Shown here piece by piece: positions 1 through 6,525 of a stretch of 8,381 nt of DNA (position 1 is its first letter; each line of letters starts with the position of its first letter). This DNA is from Pseudomonadota bacterium (GTDB lineage Bacteria; Pseudomonadota; Alphaproteobacteria; Micropepsales; Micropepsaceae). The notes beneath the pieces are model-generated. The model was not told where the DNA came from. It made no database searches and was given only the letters and a program-made list of their open reading frames with translations. The DNA is taken from NCBI GenBank assembly GCA_023427355.1, contig JAEZBK010000013.1, positions 1-8,381 on the forward strand, given 5' to 3'. The position numbers were made by a program, and so were the translations under genes.

Positions 1-3
1 GAC

Positions 4-975
4 ATGATCCGTGCACGCATTATCGGTTGCGGCGCCTTCCTGCCCGACAATGTCGTCAGCAATGATGACCTGGCGAAGAGGGTGGACACGTCCGATGAAT
101 GGATTCGCGAGCGCACGGGCATCCGCCAGCGCTATATCGCCAAAGATGGACAGTGCACATCCGACCTCGCGCTGGGAGCGGCCCGCGTGGCGCTGGCCGA
201 TGCGGGCATAGACGCAGGCGAAGTGGATCTGATCATCGTCGCCACCACGACGCCGGACCGCACATTCCCTTCGGTCGCCACCATGGTGCAGGCCCGGTTG
301 GGCATGAGCCATGGCGCGGCATTCGATGTGCAGGCCGTCTGTTCCGGTTTCATCTATGGCTTGTCCCTGGCTGACAGCATGATCCGCACCGGCCAGGCGC
401 GGACCGTCTTGTTGATCGGCGCCGAGACGATGAGCCGGGTTTTGGATTGGACGGACCGTGCCACCTGCGTGTTGTTCGGCGATGGAGCGGGGGCGGTGGT
501 GCTGCAGGCCCATGCTGGACATGGCGACAATTCCGACCAGGGCATACTGAATACCCGCATCTTCTCCGATGGCCGGCTGCACGATCTTTTGCACACCGAT
601 GGCGGTGTATCCTCGACCCGTGGCACCGGTCTTCTGCGGATGCAGGGCAAGGAAGTGTTCAAGCACGCCGTCGCCAATATTTCGGCGGCCATTGAGGCTT
701 CGGCTTTGGCGGCAGGCATACCGGTATCGGAGGTGGACTGGTTCGTCCCCCACCAGGCCAACCAGCGGATCCTGGACGGTACCGCCAGGAAACTGGGCAT
801 CGACCCGGCCAAGGTGGTGTCCACCGTCGCATTCCATGGCAACACCTCGGCCGCTTCGGTCCCCCTGGCGCTGGTGACGGCCGTGCAGGACGGCCGGATC
901 AAGCGGGGCGACCTGGTGCTGCTGGAAGCCATGGGCGCCGGTTTCACCTGGGGCGCCTGCCTGCTGCGTTGGTAG
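4..975 (+). CDS. fabH: 3-oxoacyl-[acyl-carrier-protein] synthase III (FabH)
   Basis: This enzyme condenses acetyl-CoA (or another primer acyl-CoA) with malonyl-ACP in the cytoplasm, the first step of type II fatty acid synthesis. The 323-residue protein is full length for the family. The catalytic triad is visible: Cys113 in AVCSGF, His250 in VPHQANQRI and Asn280 in FHGNTSAA. The N-terminal DEWIRERTGI (31-40) and the C-terminal glycine-rich GAGFTWG are also typical. The ATG at 4 is the first possible start here; only three upstream bases are present, so its ribosome binding site cannot be seen. The neighbours ihfA and merR follow in the order common in alphaproteobacteria, where plsX usually precedes fabH, so plsX is expected just outside the window. 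Family assignment is very secure; primer chain-length preference cannot be read from the sequence. Confidence 0.97.
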   Translation: MIRARIIGCGAFLPDNVVSNDDLAKRVDTSDEWIRERTGIRQRYIAKDGQCTSDLALGAARVALADAGIDAGEVDLIIVATTTPDRTFPSVATMVQARLGMSHGAAFDVQAVCSGFIYGLSLADSMIRTGQARTVLLIGAETMSRVLDWTDRATCVLFGDGAGAVVLQAHAGHGDNSDQGILNTRIFSDGRLHDLLHTDGGVSSTRGTGLLRMQGKEVFKHAVANISAAIEASALAAGIPVSEVDWFVPHQANQRILDGTARKLGIDPAKVVSTVAFHGNTSAASVPLALVTAVQDGRIKRGDLVLLEAMGAGFTWGACLLRW

Positions 976-1009
976 GCGAACTTTAGCGTAACCCTCTATC
1001 CTGTTGATC

Positions 1010-1038
1010 TTGACGGCCTTTCCGGCCAGTCCTAGGCT
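1010..1038 (+). promoter_or_regulatory. candidate ihfA promoter
   Basis: In the 91-base gap between fabH and ihfA, TTGACGG (1010-1016) is followed after 14 bases by CCTAGGCT (1031-1038). The first element matches the alphaproteobacterial (Caulobacter) housekeeping -35 form TTGaCgS, and the spacing fits; the -10 octamer is a partial match. A short GGCC/GGCC hairpin lies in the spacer. It would start transcription about 20 bases upstream of the ihfA start codon and let ihfA be expressed independently of fabH. Inferred by eye only. Confidence 0.4.
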
Positions 1039-1066
1039 CCTGTGGATATTTGGAGTCGCGGGGGCC

Positions 1067-1384
1067 ATGGCTACGGGAACTTTGACGCGTGCCGACCTGA
1101 CGGAGTCGGTTTTCCAGGCTGTTGGCCTGTCGCGCACCGACTCGGCTCAGATGGTCGAGGACATGCTCGAGGAAGTGTGCAGCGCGCTCGCGCGCGGTGA
1201 GACGGTGAAGCTGTCCTCCTTTGGTACCTTTGCCGTGCGTCAGAAAAGCCAGCGCATGGGGCGCAACCCCAAGACCGGTGAGGAAGTGCCGATCGCGCCG
1301 CGCCGCGTTCTGGTCTTCCGTCCCAGCCATGTTCTGAAGGCGGTCATCAATGGCCAGACTCCTCCTGCAGAAGGTGAGGATTAA
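1067..1384 (+). CDS. ihfA: integration host factor subunit alpha
   Basis: Alpha subunit of IHF, the heterodimeric nucleoid protein that bends DNA sharply at specific sites and supports recombination, replication and sigma-54-type promoters. The 105-residue protein has the HU/IHF fold: an N-terminal helical region (about 3-43), the SFGTF turn (51-55) and the DNA-clasping arm with RNPKTGE (66-72), where Pro68 is the intercalating proline, ending in FRPSHVLK (84-91). The start [11 protein letters not shown] matches the usual IHF-alpha beginning. An upstream in-frame start at 1004 would add 21 residues overlapping the putative promoter and is unlikely. GGAG at 1052-1055 is a somewhat distant ribosome binding site. 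Alpha rather than beta is chosen from the fabH-ihfA-merR context and the extended ARxR-type arm. The gene ends 3 bases before the merR start, so the two are probably co-transcribed. Confidence 0.95.
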   Translation: MATGTLTRADLTESVFQAVGLSRTDSAQMVEDMLEEVCSALARGETVKLSSFGTFAVRQKSQRMGRNPKTGEEVPIAPRRVLVFRPSHVLKAVINGQTPPAEGED

Positions 1385-1387
1385 AGC

Positions 1388-1891
1388 TTGTCATCACCTG
1401 CGTTTGCGTTTGCTGAAAAGTCGCCGGAAGCCTTCCGCTCCATCAGCGAGGCTGCGACCGATCTTGATCTGCCGCAGCATGTGCTGCGTTTCTGGGAAAG
1501 CCGTTTCCCGCAGATCAAGCCGATCAAGCGCGCGGGTGGCCGCCGTTTCTACCGTCCGGAGGACGTGGACCTGCTGCGCGGTATTCGCCGCCTGCTTTAC
1601 AGCGATGGCCTGACCATCAAGGGCGTTCAGAAGCTGCTCAAGGATCGTGGCGTACGCCATGTGGCTGAAATCGGCCGGGGCGCGCGTTTCACGCCGGCCG
1701 CCCCGTTGCCGCCGATGCCTCGCGCCGTGCCGCCGGTGGCCGTCCAGCAGGTTCTGACCATGCGTCCGGTGCAGACAATGGACATGTTCGCCGAAAAGCC
1801 CTTTCTGGCCGAATCCGAACGGGTAAAGCTGGAACTGCTGCTGGCCCAGCTTTTGGGGCTCAAACAACGTCTCAAGGCCGTCCGAGGCTGA
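1388..1891 (+). CDS. MerR-family transcriptional regulator (ihfA-linked)
   Basis: A 167-residue MerR-type DNA-binding protein. The winged helix-turn-helix occupies about 16-70: [20 protein letters not shown] forms the helix-turn-helix and [16 protein letters not shown] the wing. A Pro/Ala-rich linker (about 103-120) leads to a C-terminal leucine-rich helix (143-165) likely to dimerise. There are no cysteines, so it is not a thiol-based metal or redox sensor like MerR, CueR or SoxR; the effector is unknown. Translation must begin at TTG 1388: an in-frame TAA lies at 1382-1384 and no ATG or GTG occurs before the conserved region. AGGA at 1377-1380 sits 7 bases upstream, inside the end of ihfA, which suggests translational coupling. 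Homologues occupy this place after ihfA in many alphaproteobacteria, but I know of no established target. Confidence 0.9.
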   Translation: MSSPAFAFAEKSPEAFRSISEAATDLDLPQHVLRFWESRFPQIKPIKRAGGRRFYRPEDVDLLRGIRRLLYSDGLTIKGVQKLLKDRGVRHVAEIGRGARFTPAAPLPPMPRAVPPVAVQQVLTMRPVQTMDMFAEKPFLAESERVKLELLLAQLLGLKQRLKAVRG

Positions 1892-1925
1892 TCCCGGGGG
1901 CGGGCTACAAGTTTTGCGGGAAACG

Positions 1926-1954
1926 TTGACCGGGGCCCCAAGCCCCTGTATCTC
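1926..1954 (+). promoter_or_regulatory. candidate tRNA-Pro promoter
   Basis: TTGACCG (1926-1932) is followed after 14 bases by TGTATCTC (1947-1954), a partial match to the alphaproteobacterial TTGaCgS / GCTAnAWC pattern, placing the start point about 20 bases before the mature tRNA. The spacer contains GGGGC-CCCAA-GCCCC, which could alternatively be a weak hairpin ending merR transcripts, although no T-run follows. Confidence 0.35.
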
Positions 1955-1982
1955 CGCGCCCTCGGGTTCATCAGCCTGGTGT

Positions 1983-2059
1983 CGGAACGTAGCGCAGCCT
2001 GGTAGCGCATTTGCCTGGGGGGCAAAGGGTCGTGGGTTCAAATCCCGCCGTTCCGACCA
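1983..2059 (+). tRNA. tRNA-Pro (anticodon GGG)
   Basis: A 77-base cloverleaf can be folded by hand. The acceptor stem CGGAACG (1983-1989) pairs with CGTTCCG (2049-2055). The D stem is GCGC/GCGC (1992-1995, 2005-2008). The anticodon stem is TTTGC/GCAAA (2010-2014, 2022-2026) around the loop CTGGGGG, giving anticodon GGG at 2017-2019. The T arm is GTGGG-TTCAAAT-CCCGC. Discriminator A2056 and an encoded CCA (2057-2059) follow. It reads CCC and, by wobble, CCU proline codons. No duplicated 3' end or integrase gene suggests that it is an occupied integration site. Confidence 0.97.
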
Positions 2060-2090
2060 TTTTCTTCTTCCAGGTGTGGGATGACCGGGC

Positions 2091-2110
2091 TCCAGAGCGG
2101 GGGCTCTGGA
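2091..2110. terminator. perfect hairpin between convergent tRNA-Pro and hemerythrin gene
   Basis: TCCAGAGC (2091-2098), loop GGGG, GCTCTGGA (2103-2110) form a perfect 8-base-pair stem midway between the end of tRNA-Pro and the stop codon of the leftward hemerythrin-like gene. Its position fits a shared bidirectional terminator. However, neither strand has a T-run directly after the stem, so a classic intrinsic terminator is not proven; it might instead protect 3' ends. Confidence 0.4.
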
Positions 2111-2130
2111 TGTGGCTGCCCGTTTATCTC

Positions 2131-2742
2131 CTAGTCCTTCAGTTTGATCTTCTTCTCGATCTTCGTGCCCGCTTTCTCCGCTTTCTTTCGGAGACTGAAT
2201 ACGCTGCGCATGTGTCGTGTGTCGGATGGGCTCAAATGTTTTTCCGCCGCCACGAACTGCTCCTGCTCTTCCTCGCGAATGTGGTGGAGATATTTTTCCT
2301 TCATTTTCTTGAACCGTCTTGCCCATGCAGGAGAGGCCATATGGCGTGCGGCCAGGTCCGCCAGCATGTCGTCGAGTTGTTTGTGTTCGGCCACGGCATG
2401 GCGCGCGTCATCGGTCGTGTCGGGATTGCGCAATACCGTTGACCACAGCGCCTGTTCCTCTGCGGCGGCGTGCGATTTCACTTCGCGAACCAATTCGCGA
2501 AACAGCTTTTGCCGGACGGGCGATTTGCCTTGCGTTTCTTCGATCATCGCGATCAGGGCGCGGTGACGGTCATGGTCCTCTACCAGTCGGCCAAAAACAT
2601 CGGGGTTGCCCCGAAAACGGGTGGCCGGCGTGCTGCCTAGCCGGGCGGCCAGGGTCGGCGCCAATATCTTTGCCTTCCAGACCGCATGGGTCTTGGCATC
2701 CTTTTCCATCTGCTTGCGTGTCGGCTTGGAAGTTTTGCGCAT
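2131..2742 (-). CDS. hemerythrin-like (HHE domain) di-iron protein
   Basis: A 203-residue soluble protein with a hemerythrin-type four-helix bundle that should bind a non-heme di-iron centre. Candidate ligands follow the HHE pattern: His57 (or His60) in EDHDRHR; His91 and Glu95 in SHAAAEEQALW; His120 in AEHKQLD; His154 and Glu158 in HHIREEEQEQF. Such proteins are linked to oxygen, nitric oxide or iron sensing and to stress survival; the exact role here is unknown. Both ends are basic: an N-terminal KxxK-rich stretch (1-32) and a lysine-rich tail (185-203) after the domain. I chose ATG at 2742, with GGGGGA at 2747-2752, because a longer reading from 2838 would run through the probable stress promoter at 2769-2793 and almost reach the divergent gene. 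It converges on tRNA-Pro. Confidence 0.85.
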   Translation of the reverse strand: MRKTSKPTRKQMEKDAKTHAVWKAKILAPTLAARLGSTPATRFRGNPDVFGRLVEDHDRHRALIAMIEETQGKSPVRQKLFRELVREVKSHAAAEEQALWSTVLRNPDTTDDARHAVAEHKQLDDMLADLAARHMASPAWARRFKKMKEKYLHHIREEEQEQFVAAEKHLSPSDTRHMRSVFSLRKKAEKAGTKIEKKIKLKD

Positions 2743-2768
2743 GACGTCCCCCGGGTTCCAGGAGTTCC

Positions 2769-2793
2769 AACGATAGCGGCCGACGGAAGTTCC
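2769..2793 (-). promoter_or_regulatory. EcfG-type general-stress promoter of the hemerythrin gene
   Basis: Reading the minus strand, GGAAC (2793-2789), 16 bases, then CGTT (2772-2769) exactly matches the GGAAC-N16/17-(C)GTT consensus of the alphaproteobacterial ECF sigma factor EcfG (SigT, RpoE2). The CGTT ends 26 bases before the ATG at 2742, so the leader would be short, with GGGGGA as ribosome binding site. Hemerythrin-domain genes are frequent members of this regulon. No experimental proof. Confidence 0.65.
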
Positions 2794-2857
2794 CAGAATC
2801 GCTTGCCACTCCCCTTTCTGGCCAATAACTTGTGACAAAACAGGGGATGGGGACGAT

Positions 2858-3703
2858 ATGAAGCTGCTGCGCTACGGGCCCGTGGGTGCCGAAAAGCCGG
2901 GTCTTCTCGAAAAGGAGGGGGGCATCCGCGACCTGTCGGGCGTGATCGGCGACATTGCCGGGTCCGCGTTGTCCGAAGAGGGCCTCAGGAAGCTGGCAGC
3001 TCTCGATCCTGCCAACCTCCCCAGGGTCACTGGCAGCCCCCGTCTTGGCGCCTGCGTCAGCGGCGTAGGCAAGTTCATTGGTATCGGTCTGAATTTTGCC
3101 GACCACGCTGCGGAAACCGGCAACCCGCTGCCGTCCGAGCCGGTCTTCTTCATGAAAGCCACGTCCTGCCTGTCCGGCCCCAATGACGATGTCATCAAGC
3201 CGAAGGATTCCACCATGCTCGACTGGGAAGTGGAACTGGGCTTCGTCATCGGCAAGAAGGCGTCCTATGTCACCGAGGCGGAGGCGCTGGATCACATCGC
3301 GGGCTTCTGCTTGGTGAACGATGTGTCGGAACGCGAATTCCAGACCAAGCGGCCTGGCGGTCAATGGGACAAGGGCAAGGGCTGCGACAGTTTCGGCCCT
3401 GTCGGGCCGTGGCTGGTGACGAAGGATGAGATCGGCGACACCGGCACCCTTCCCATGTGGCTGGAGGTGAACGGCAAGCGCTTTCAGGACGGCAACAGCA
3501 GCACCATGGTCTACAAGCCAGCCTTTCTGGTGGCCTATCTGAGCCGCTTCTTTACCCTGCATCCGGGCGACATCGTCACCACTGGCACCCCGCCAGGTGT
3601 CGGCCTTGGGCAGAAGCCGCCGGTCTTCCTGAAAGTGGGCGACGAGATGCGCCTGGGCATTGATGGCCTGGGCGAGCAGCGCCAGAAGGTCGTGGCGGCT
3701 TAA
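2858..3703 (+). CDS. fumarylacetoacetate hydrolase (FAH) family protein
   Basis: A 281-residue cytoplasmic enzyme of the FAH superfamily, whose members cleave or isomerise C-C bonds next to keto groups using a divalent metal. An N-terminal cap domain (about 1-68) precedes the catalytic domain. Metal ligands are Glu124 and Glu126 in DWEVELGFVIGK and Asp155 in VNDVSEREF; KGKGCDSFGPVGPWL (172-186) and TTGTPPGVGLGQKPP (241-255) are typical active-site segments. The whole pattern resembles proteins annotated as 2,4-diketo-3-deoxy-L-fuconate hydrolase, ureidoglycolate lyase or hydroxyheptadienedioate isomerase; I recall this likeness and could not test it. No pathway partner lies nearby, so the substrate stays open. 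ATG 2858 follows GGGGA at 2849-2853. TTGCCA (2803-2808) with TAACTT (2826-2831) is a weak promoter candidate. Its TAA interlocks with the stop of the opposing GNAT-like gene. Confidence 0.9.
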   Translation: MKLLRYGPVGAEKPGLLEKEGGIRDLSGVIGDIAGSALSEEGLRKLAALDPANLPRVTGSPRLGACVSGVGKFIGIGLNFADHAAETGNPLPSEPVFFMKATSCLSGPNDDVIKPKDSTMLDWEVELGFVIGKKASYVTEAEALDHIAGFCLVNDVSEREFQTKRPGGQWDKGKGCDSFGPVGPWLVTKDEIGDTGTLPMWLEVNGKRFQDGNSSTMVYKPAFLVAYLSRFFTLHPGDIVTTGTPPGVGLGQKPPVFLKVGDEMRLGIDGLGEQRQKVVAA

Positions 3704-3999
3704 TTCGCCAGGACGTCAGACGCCTCGGGGTGGCGGCGAAACCAGGCACGTGCATAGGAGCAGTAAGGGGCGAACCTGATCCCTTGTTGCCGCCCATGCG
3801 CCACCAGCGCGGTCATGAAGCGATCTGCCGCCCCGGTCCCTCGCAGGGCCGGGTCCGCCTCGACATGCACCAGGGCATGGGCGTCATCGCGCATCCGGTA
3901 ACTGGCAAAGACCAGTTTGCCGTCTTCCTCCTGCTCGAAACGCTGGCGGCTGGTGTCGTCAGAAATCACGATTTGCGGCTCGTATCCCGGTACATCCAT
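3700..3999 (-). CDS. small GNAT-like N-acetyltransferase (GCN5-related, YjdJ type)
   Basis: A 99-residue single-domain protein resembling the compact GCN5-related acetyltransferase family (Pfam Acetyltransf_CG), about the normal length for that group. Visible features are FEQEEDGKLVFASYRM (21-36) forming the first strands, HVEADPALRGTGAADRFM (45-62) with the R-G-T-G-A acetyl-CoA pyrophosphate loop, and the conserved ending PYCSYARAWFRRHPE (78-92). Its acceptor substrate is unknown, and many members of this small family have no demonstrated activity. ATG 3999 is chosen because conserved sequence starts soon after; no clear ribosome binding site precedes it, and it lies 34 bases inside the end of the DUF2842 gene, so translational coupling is likely. 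The TAA stop shares the palindrome TTAA (3700-3703) with the stop of the FAH-family gene. Confidence 0.8.
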   Translation of the reverse strand: MDVPGYEPQIVISDDTSRQRFEQEEDGKLVFASYRMRDDAHALVHVEADPALRGTGAADRFMTALVAHGRQQGIRFAPYCSYARAWFRRHPEASDVLAN

Positions 4000-4184
4000 G
4001 GCAACGCCAGGCCGATGGGAATGATCCACAGGGTTCCCGCCAGGGCGTAGAAGAGCAATTCCAGATACCAGGTGGCATTGGGCAGGATCCGGGCGGCCAG
4101 ACCGATGATGAAACCGGCATAGACGGGCAGCCAAACCAGGATAATCAGGATGGCGGCAATGAACTTCTTGGTGTGCGGCGTCAT
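3966..4184 (-). CDS. DUF2842 two-helix membrane protein
   Basis: A 72-residue inner-membrane protein of unknown function. After a short basic start (MTPHTKK) come two hydrophobic segments, about 8-30 and 38-64, with a turn containing RILPNATWY between them and a charged tail (RDTSRKS). Length, the two spans, the LP-x-x-W-turn and LLFYALAGTLWIIP fit DUF2842, a family I associate with alphaproteobacteria. ATG 4184 is the natural start before the first span; no strong ribosome binding site is visible. It is divergent from heme A synthase with only 36 bases between start codons, and the GNAT-like gene overlaps its end. The placement hints at shared control with heme A synthase but does not prove a role in cytochrome oxidase assembly. 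Confidence 0.8.
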   Translation of the reverse strand: MTPHTKKFIAAILIILVWLPVYAGFIIGLAARILPNATWYLELLFYALAGTLWIIPIGLALPWMYRDTSRKS

Positions 4185-4220
4185 GGGACGTTGGCTTGGG
4201 CTGCCCCGGGAAGGTATCAG

Positions 4221-5255
4221 ATGACCGCCATGATGAAACCCGGTTTCTGGAAATCGCGGACCGCCGTGGGCCTTTGGCTTCTGGCCGTGATCCTGATCAT
4301 CCTGTTCATGGTGATCGTGGGCGGGCTGACGCGCCTGACGGGCTCGGGCCTGTCCATCACGGAATGGCAGCCCATCATGGGCGCGCTTCCGCCCATGAGC
4401 ACCGAGGCATGGCTGGAGGCGTTCGAGAAGTACAAGCAGATCCCGCAATATGCCCAGGAAAATGCGGGCATGACGCTGGACGCGTTCAAGAACATTTTCT
4501 GGTGGGAGTGGGGCCATCGCTTCCTGGGCCGGTTCCTGGGCCTGTTCTTCGCCGTGCCCTTCCTGTGGTTCGCCGCAACGGGCGCGATTGCGCGGAAGGA
4601 GTGGCCGCGTTTTGTCATCCTGTTCGCCCTGGGGGGGCTGCAGGGCCTGATCGGCTGGTGGATGGTCCAGTCAGGCCTGGAGACGCGGGTGAGCGTGGCC
4701 CCCATGCGGCTGGCCATCCATCTGGGCGCGGCGGTGATCCTGCTGGGCGCGATGGTGTGGACGGCGCTGGATTACCTGCGGCCCGCCAAGTCCGGCTGGG
4801 CGCCCCGGCTGAACCTGTGGTTCATCGCGGCGGTCTATTTCCAGATCCTGCTGGGGGCGCTGGTGGCGGGGTTGGATGCGGGGCTGATCTACAACACCTG
4901 GCCCGACATGAATGGCCGCTTCACGCCGCCCGATGCGTTCTATTATTCGCCCTGGTGGCACAATTTCTTCGAGAATCCGGGCCTGGCCCAGTTCAACCAC
5001 CGCATGATGGCCTATGTCATCGCCGGGCTGACGGTGCTGGTCTATATGGCCGCCATCAAGCAGCCCAACAAGAGCGCCGCCAAGAACACCGGCAAGGGCG
5101 CGACCATCCTGGTGGCGCTGCAGATTTTCCTGGGCATCGTCACGCTGCTGTTCCAGGCGCCGCTGGGTCTGTCGGCGCTGCACCAGACGGCGGCAGCCCT
5201 GTTGTTCTGCCTTGCCGTCTGGCACGCACACGAATTGCGCAAGCCGCTAGCCTAG
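4221..5255 (+). CDS. ctaA: heme A synthase (COX15/CtaA)
   Basis: This inner-membrane enzyme oxidises the C8 methyl group of heme O to a formyl group, giving heme A for aa3-type cytochrome c oxidase. The 344-residue protein has eight predicted membrane spans, near residues 15-36, 99-124, 129-149, 162-183, 197-218, 260-279, 293-312 and 315-334. The four conserved heme-related histidines are present: His99 in EWGHR, His167 in AIHLG, His260 in FNHRMM and His321 in LHQTA. LTRLTGSGLSITEWQP (36-51) is the family signature. It lacks the paired cysteines of Bacillus CtaA and so is of the COX15 type typical of alphaproteobacteria and mitochondria. ATG 4221 is chosen over GTG 4173 because GGGAAGG (4208-4214) lies 6 bases upstream and the earlier start would overlap the divergent DUF2842 gene. 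Its 3' end overlaps metY by 9 bases. Confidence 0.96.
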   Translation: MTAMMKPGFWKSRTAVGLWLLAVILIILFMVIVGGLTRLTGSGLSITEWQPIMGALPPMSTEAWLEAFEKYKQIPQYAQENAGMTLDAFKNIFWWEWGHRFLGRFLGLFFAVPFLWFAATGAIARKEWPRFVILFALGGLQGLIGWWMVQSGLETRVSVAPMRLAIHLGAAVILLGAMVWTALDYLRPAKSGWAPRLNLWFIAAVYFQILLGALVAGLDAGLIYNTWPDMNGRFTPPDAFYYSPWWHNFFENPGLAQFNHRMMAYVIAGLTVLVYMAAIKQPNKSAAKNTGKGATILVALQIFLGIVTLLFQAPLGLSALHQTAAALLFCLAVWHAHELRKPLA

Positions 5256-6515
5256 CGCCTGCTCCAGGTCGGCGATGATGTCAGCGGCGTCCTCGATGCC
5301 GATGGACAGGCGGATCACATCATTGCCCGCGCCTGCCTTGGCGCGATCCTGGTCGGCCAACTGGCGGTGGGTGGTCGAGGCCGGATGGATGATGAGCGAG
5401 CGCGTGTCGCCGATATTGGCCAGGTGGCTGAACAGCTTGACGCCATTGACCAGCTTGACGCCCGCCTCATAGCCGCCCTTCAGGCCGAAGGTGAAGACGC
5501 TGCCCGCGCCCTTGGGGCAGTATTTCTGGTGCATCGCGTAGAAAGGGTTGTCGGGCAGGCCGGCATAGTTGACCCATTCCACCTTGGGGTTGGTCTTCAG
5601 CCACTGCGCCACCGCCAGCGCATTGTCGCAATGTTTCTGCATGCGCAGCGGCAGCGTTTCGATACCGGTCTGGATCAGGAAGGCGTTCATCGGCGAAAGC
5701 GCGGGCCCCAGGTCGCGCAGGCCCAGCACGCGGCAGGCGATGGCGAAGGCCATGTCGCCGAAGGTCTCCCACAGGCGCATGCCGTGATAGGATGGGCAGG
5801 GCTCTGACAGGGTGGGGAACTTGCCGCCACCCCAGTCGAACTTGCCCGAATCCACGATGATGCCCGCCATGGAGTTGCCGTGGCCGCCCAGGAACTTGGT
5901 GGCCGAATGCAGCACGATGTCGGCGCCATGCTCGATAGGCCGGATCAGGTAGGGCGAGGCCAGCGTATTGTCCACGATCAGGGGCACGCCCGCTTCATGG
6001 GCGATCTTCGCGATGGCGGCGATGTCGGTGATGATGCCGCCGGGATTGGCGATGCTCTCGATATAGACGGCGCGGGTCTTGTCGGTGATCAGCGGGCGGA
6101 AGCTTTCCGCATCGGTGCTGTCGGCCCATTTGACGTGCCAGTCGAACTTGGCGAAGCCCTGGTTGAACTGGTTGACGGTGCCGCCATAGAGCTGGCGGCC
6201 CGCCACGATCTCCATGCCCGGGCTCATCAGCGTGTGCAGCGCCAGGAGCTGCGCGGCATGGCCGCTGCTGCAGGACAGGGCGGCGCGGCCGCCTTCGAGC
6301 GCCGCCACGCGCTCTTCCAGCACCGCGTTGGTGGGATTCATGATGCGCGAATAGATGTTGCCGAAGACCTGCAGGTTGAACAGGGCGGCGGCATGGTCGG
6401 CATCCTCGAAGACGAAGGCCGTGGTCTGGTAGATCGGCGTGGCGCGCGCGCCGGTGGCCGGATCGGGCTGGGCGCCGGCATGGACGCTGAGGGTGTTGAA
6501 GCCGTAATCCGCCAT
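5247..6515 (-). CDS. metY: O-acetylhomoserine aminocarboxypropyltransferase (sulfhydrylase)
   Basis: A cytoplasmic PLP enzyme of the Cys/Met-metabolism family that joins O-acetylhomoserine with sulfide to give homocysteine, the direct sulfhydrylation route to methionine. The 422-residue protein is full length. IYSRIMNPT (54-62) contains the Tyr and Arg that bind the PLP phosphate of the partner subunit; [10 protein letters not shown] (181-190) has the Asp that contacts the pyridine nitrogen; [11 protein letters not shown] (203-213) has the Schiff-base Lys207. The start [14 protein letters not shown] and the 420-plus length favour MetY over the shorter MetB/MetC/MetZ forms, although activity with O-succinylhomoserine or methanethiol cannot be excluded. 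ATG 6515 has GGAG (6522-6525) 6 bases upstream. Its stop codon lies inside the last codons of ctaA on the other strand. Confidence 0.95.
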   Translation of the reverse strand: MADYGFNTLSVHAGAQPDPATGARATPIYQTTAFVFEDADHAAALFNLQVFGNIYSRIMNPTNAVLEERVAALEGGRAALSCSSGHAAQLLALHTLMSPGMEIVAGRQLYGGTVNQFNQGFAKFDWHVKWADSTDAESFRPLITDKTRAVYIESIANPGGIITDIAAIAKIAHEAGVPLIVDNTLASPYLIRPIEHGADIVLHSATKFLGGHGNSMAGIIVDSGKFDWGGGKFPTLSEPCPSYHGMRLWETFGDMAFAIACRVLGLRDLGPALSPMNAFLIQTGIETLPLRMQKHCDNALAVAQWLKTNPKVEWVNYAGLPDNPFYAMHQKYCPKGAGSVFTFGLKGGYEAGVKLVNGVKLFSHLANIGDTRSLIIHPASTTHRQLADQDRAKAGAGNDVIRLSIGIEDAADIIADLEQALG

Positions 6516-6525
6516 GATCTTCTCC

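Noticed and set aside
1983..2130. tRNA-Pro as an occupied integration site for a mobile element
   Set aside because: No integrase gene, no repeated copy of the tRNA 3' end and no obvious shift in composition were seen downstream; the following gene is an ordinary chromosomal type.
1394..2326. 310-codon minus-strand frame across merR and tRNA-Pro
   Set aside because: It runs through a well-folded tRNA gene and antisense to merR, and shows no domain.
2570..3562. 330-codon minus-strand frame opposite the FAH-family gene
   Set aside because: It is a GC-rich shadow of a gene with clear family motifs on the plus strand and has no recognisable motif of its own.
4173..4220. GTG at 4173 as the ctaA start
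   Set aside because: It would overlap the divergent DUF2842 gene and add 16 residues unlike the family, while ATG 4221 has GGGAAGG six bases upstream.
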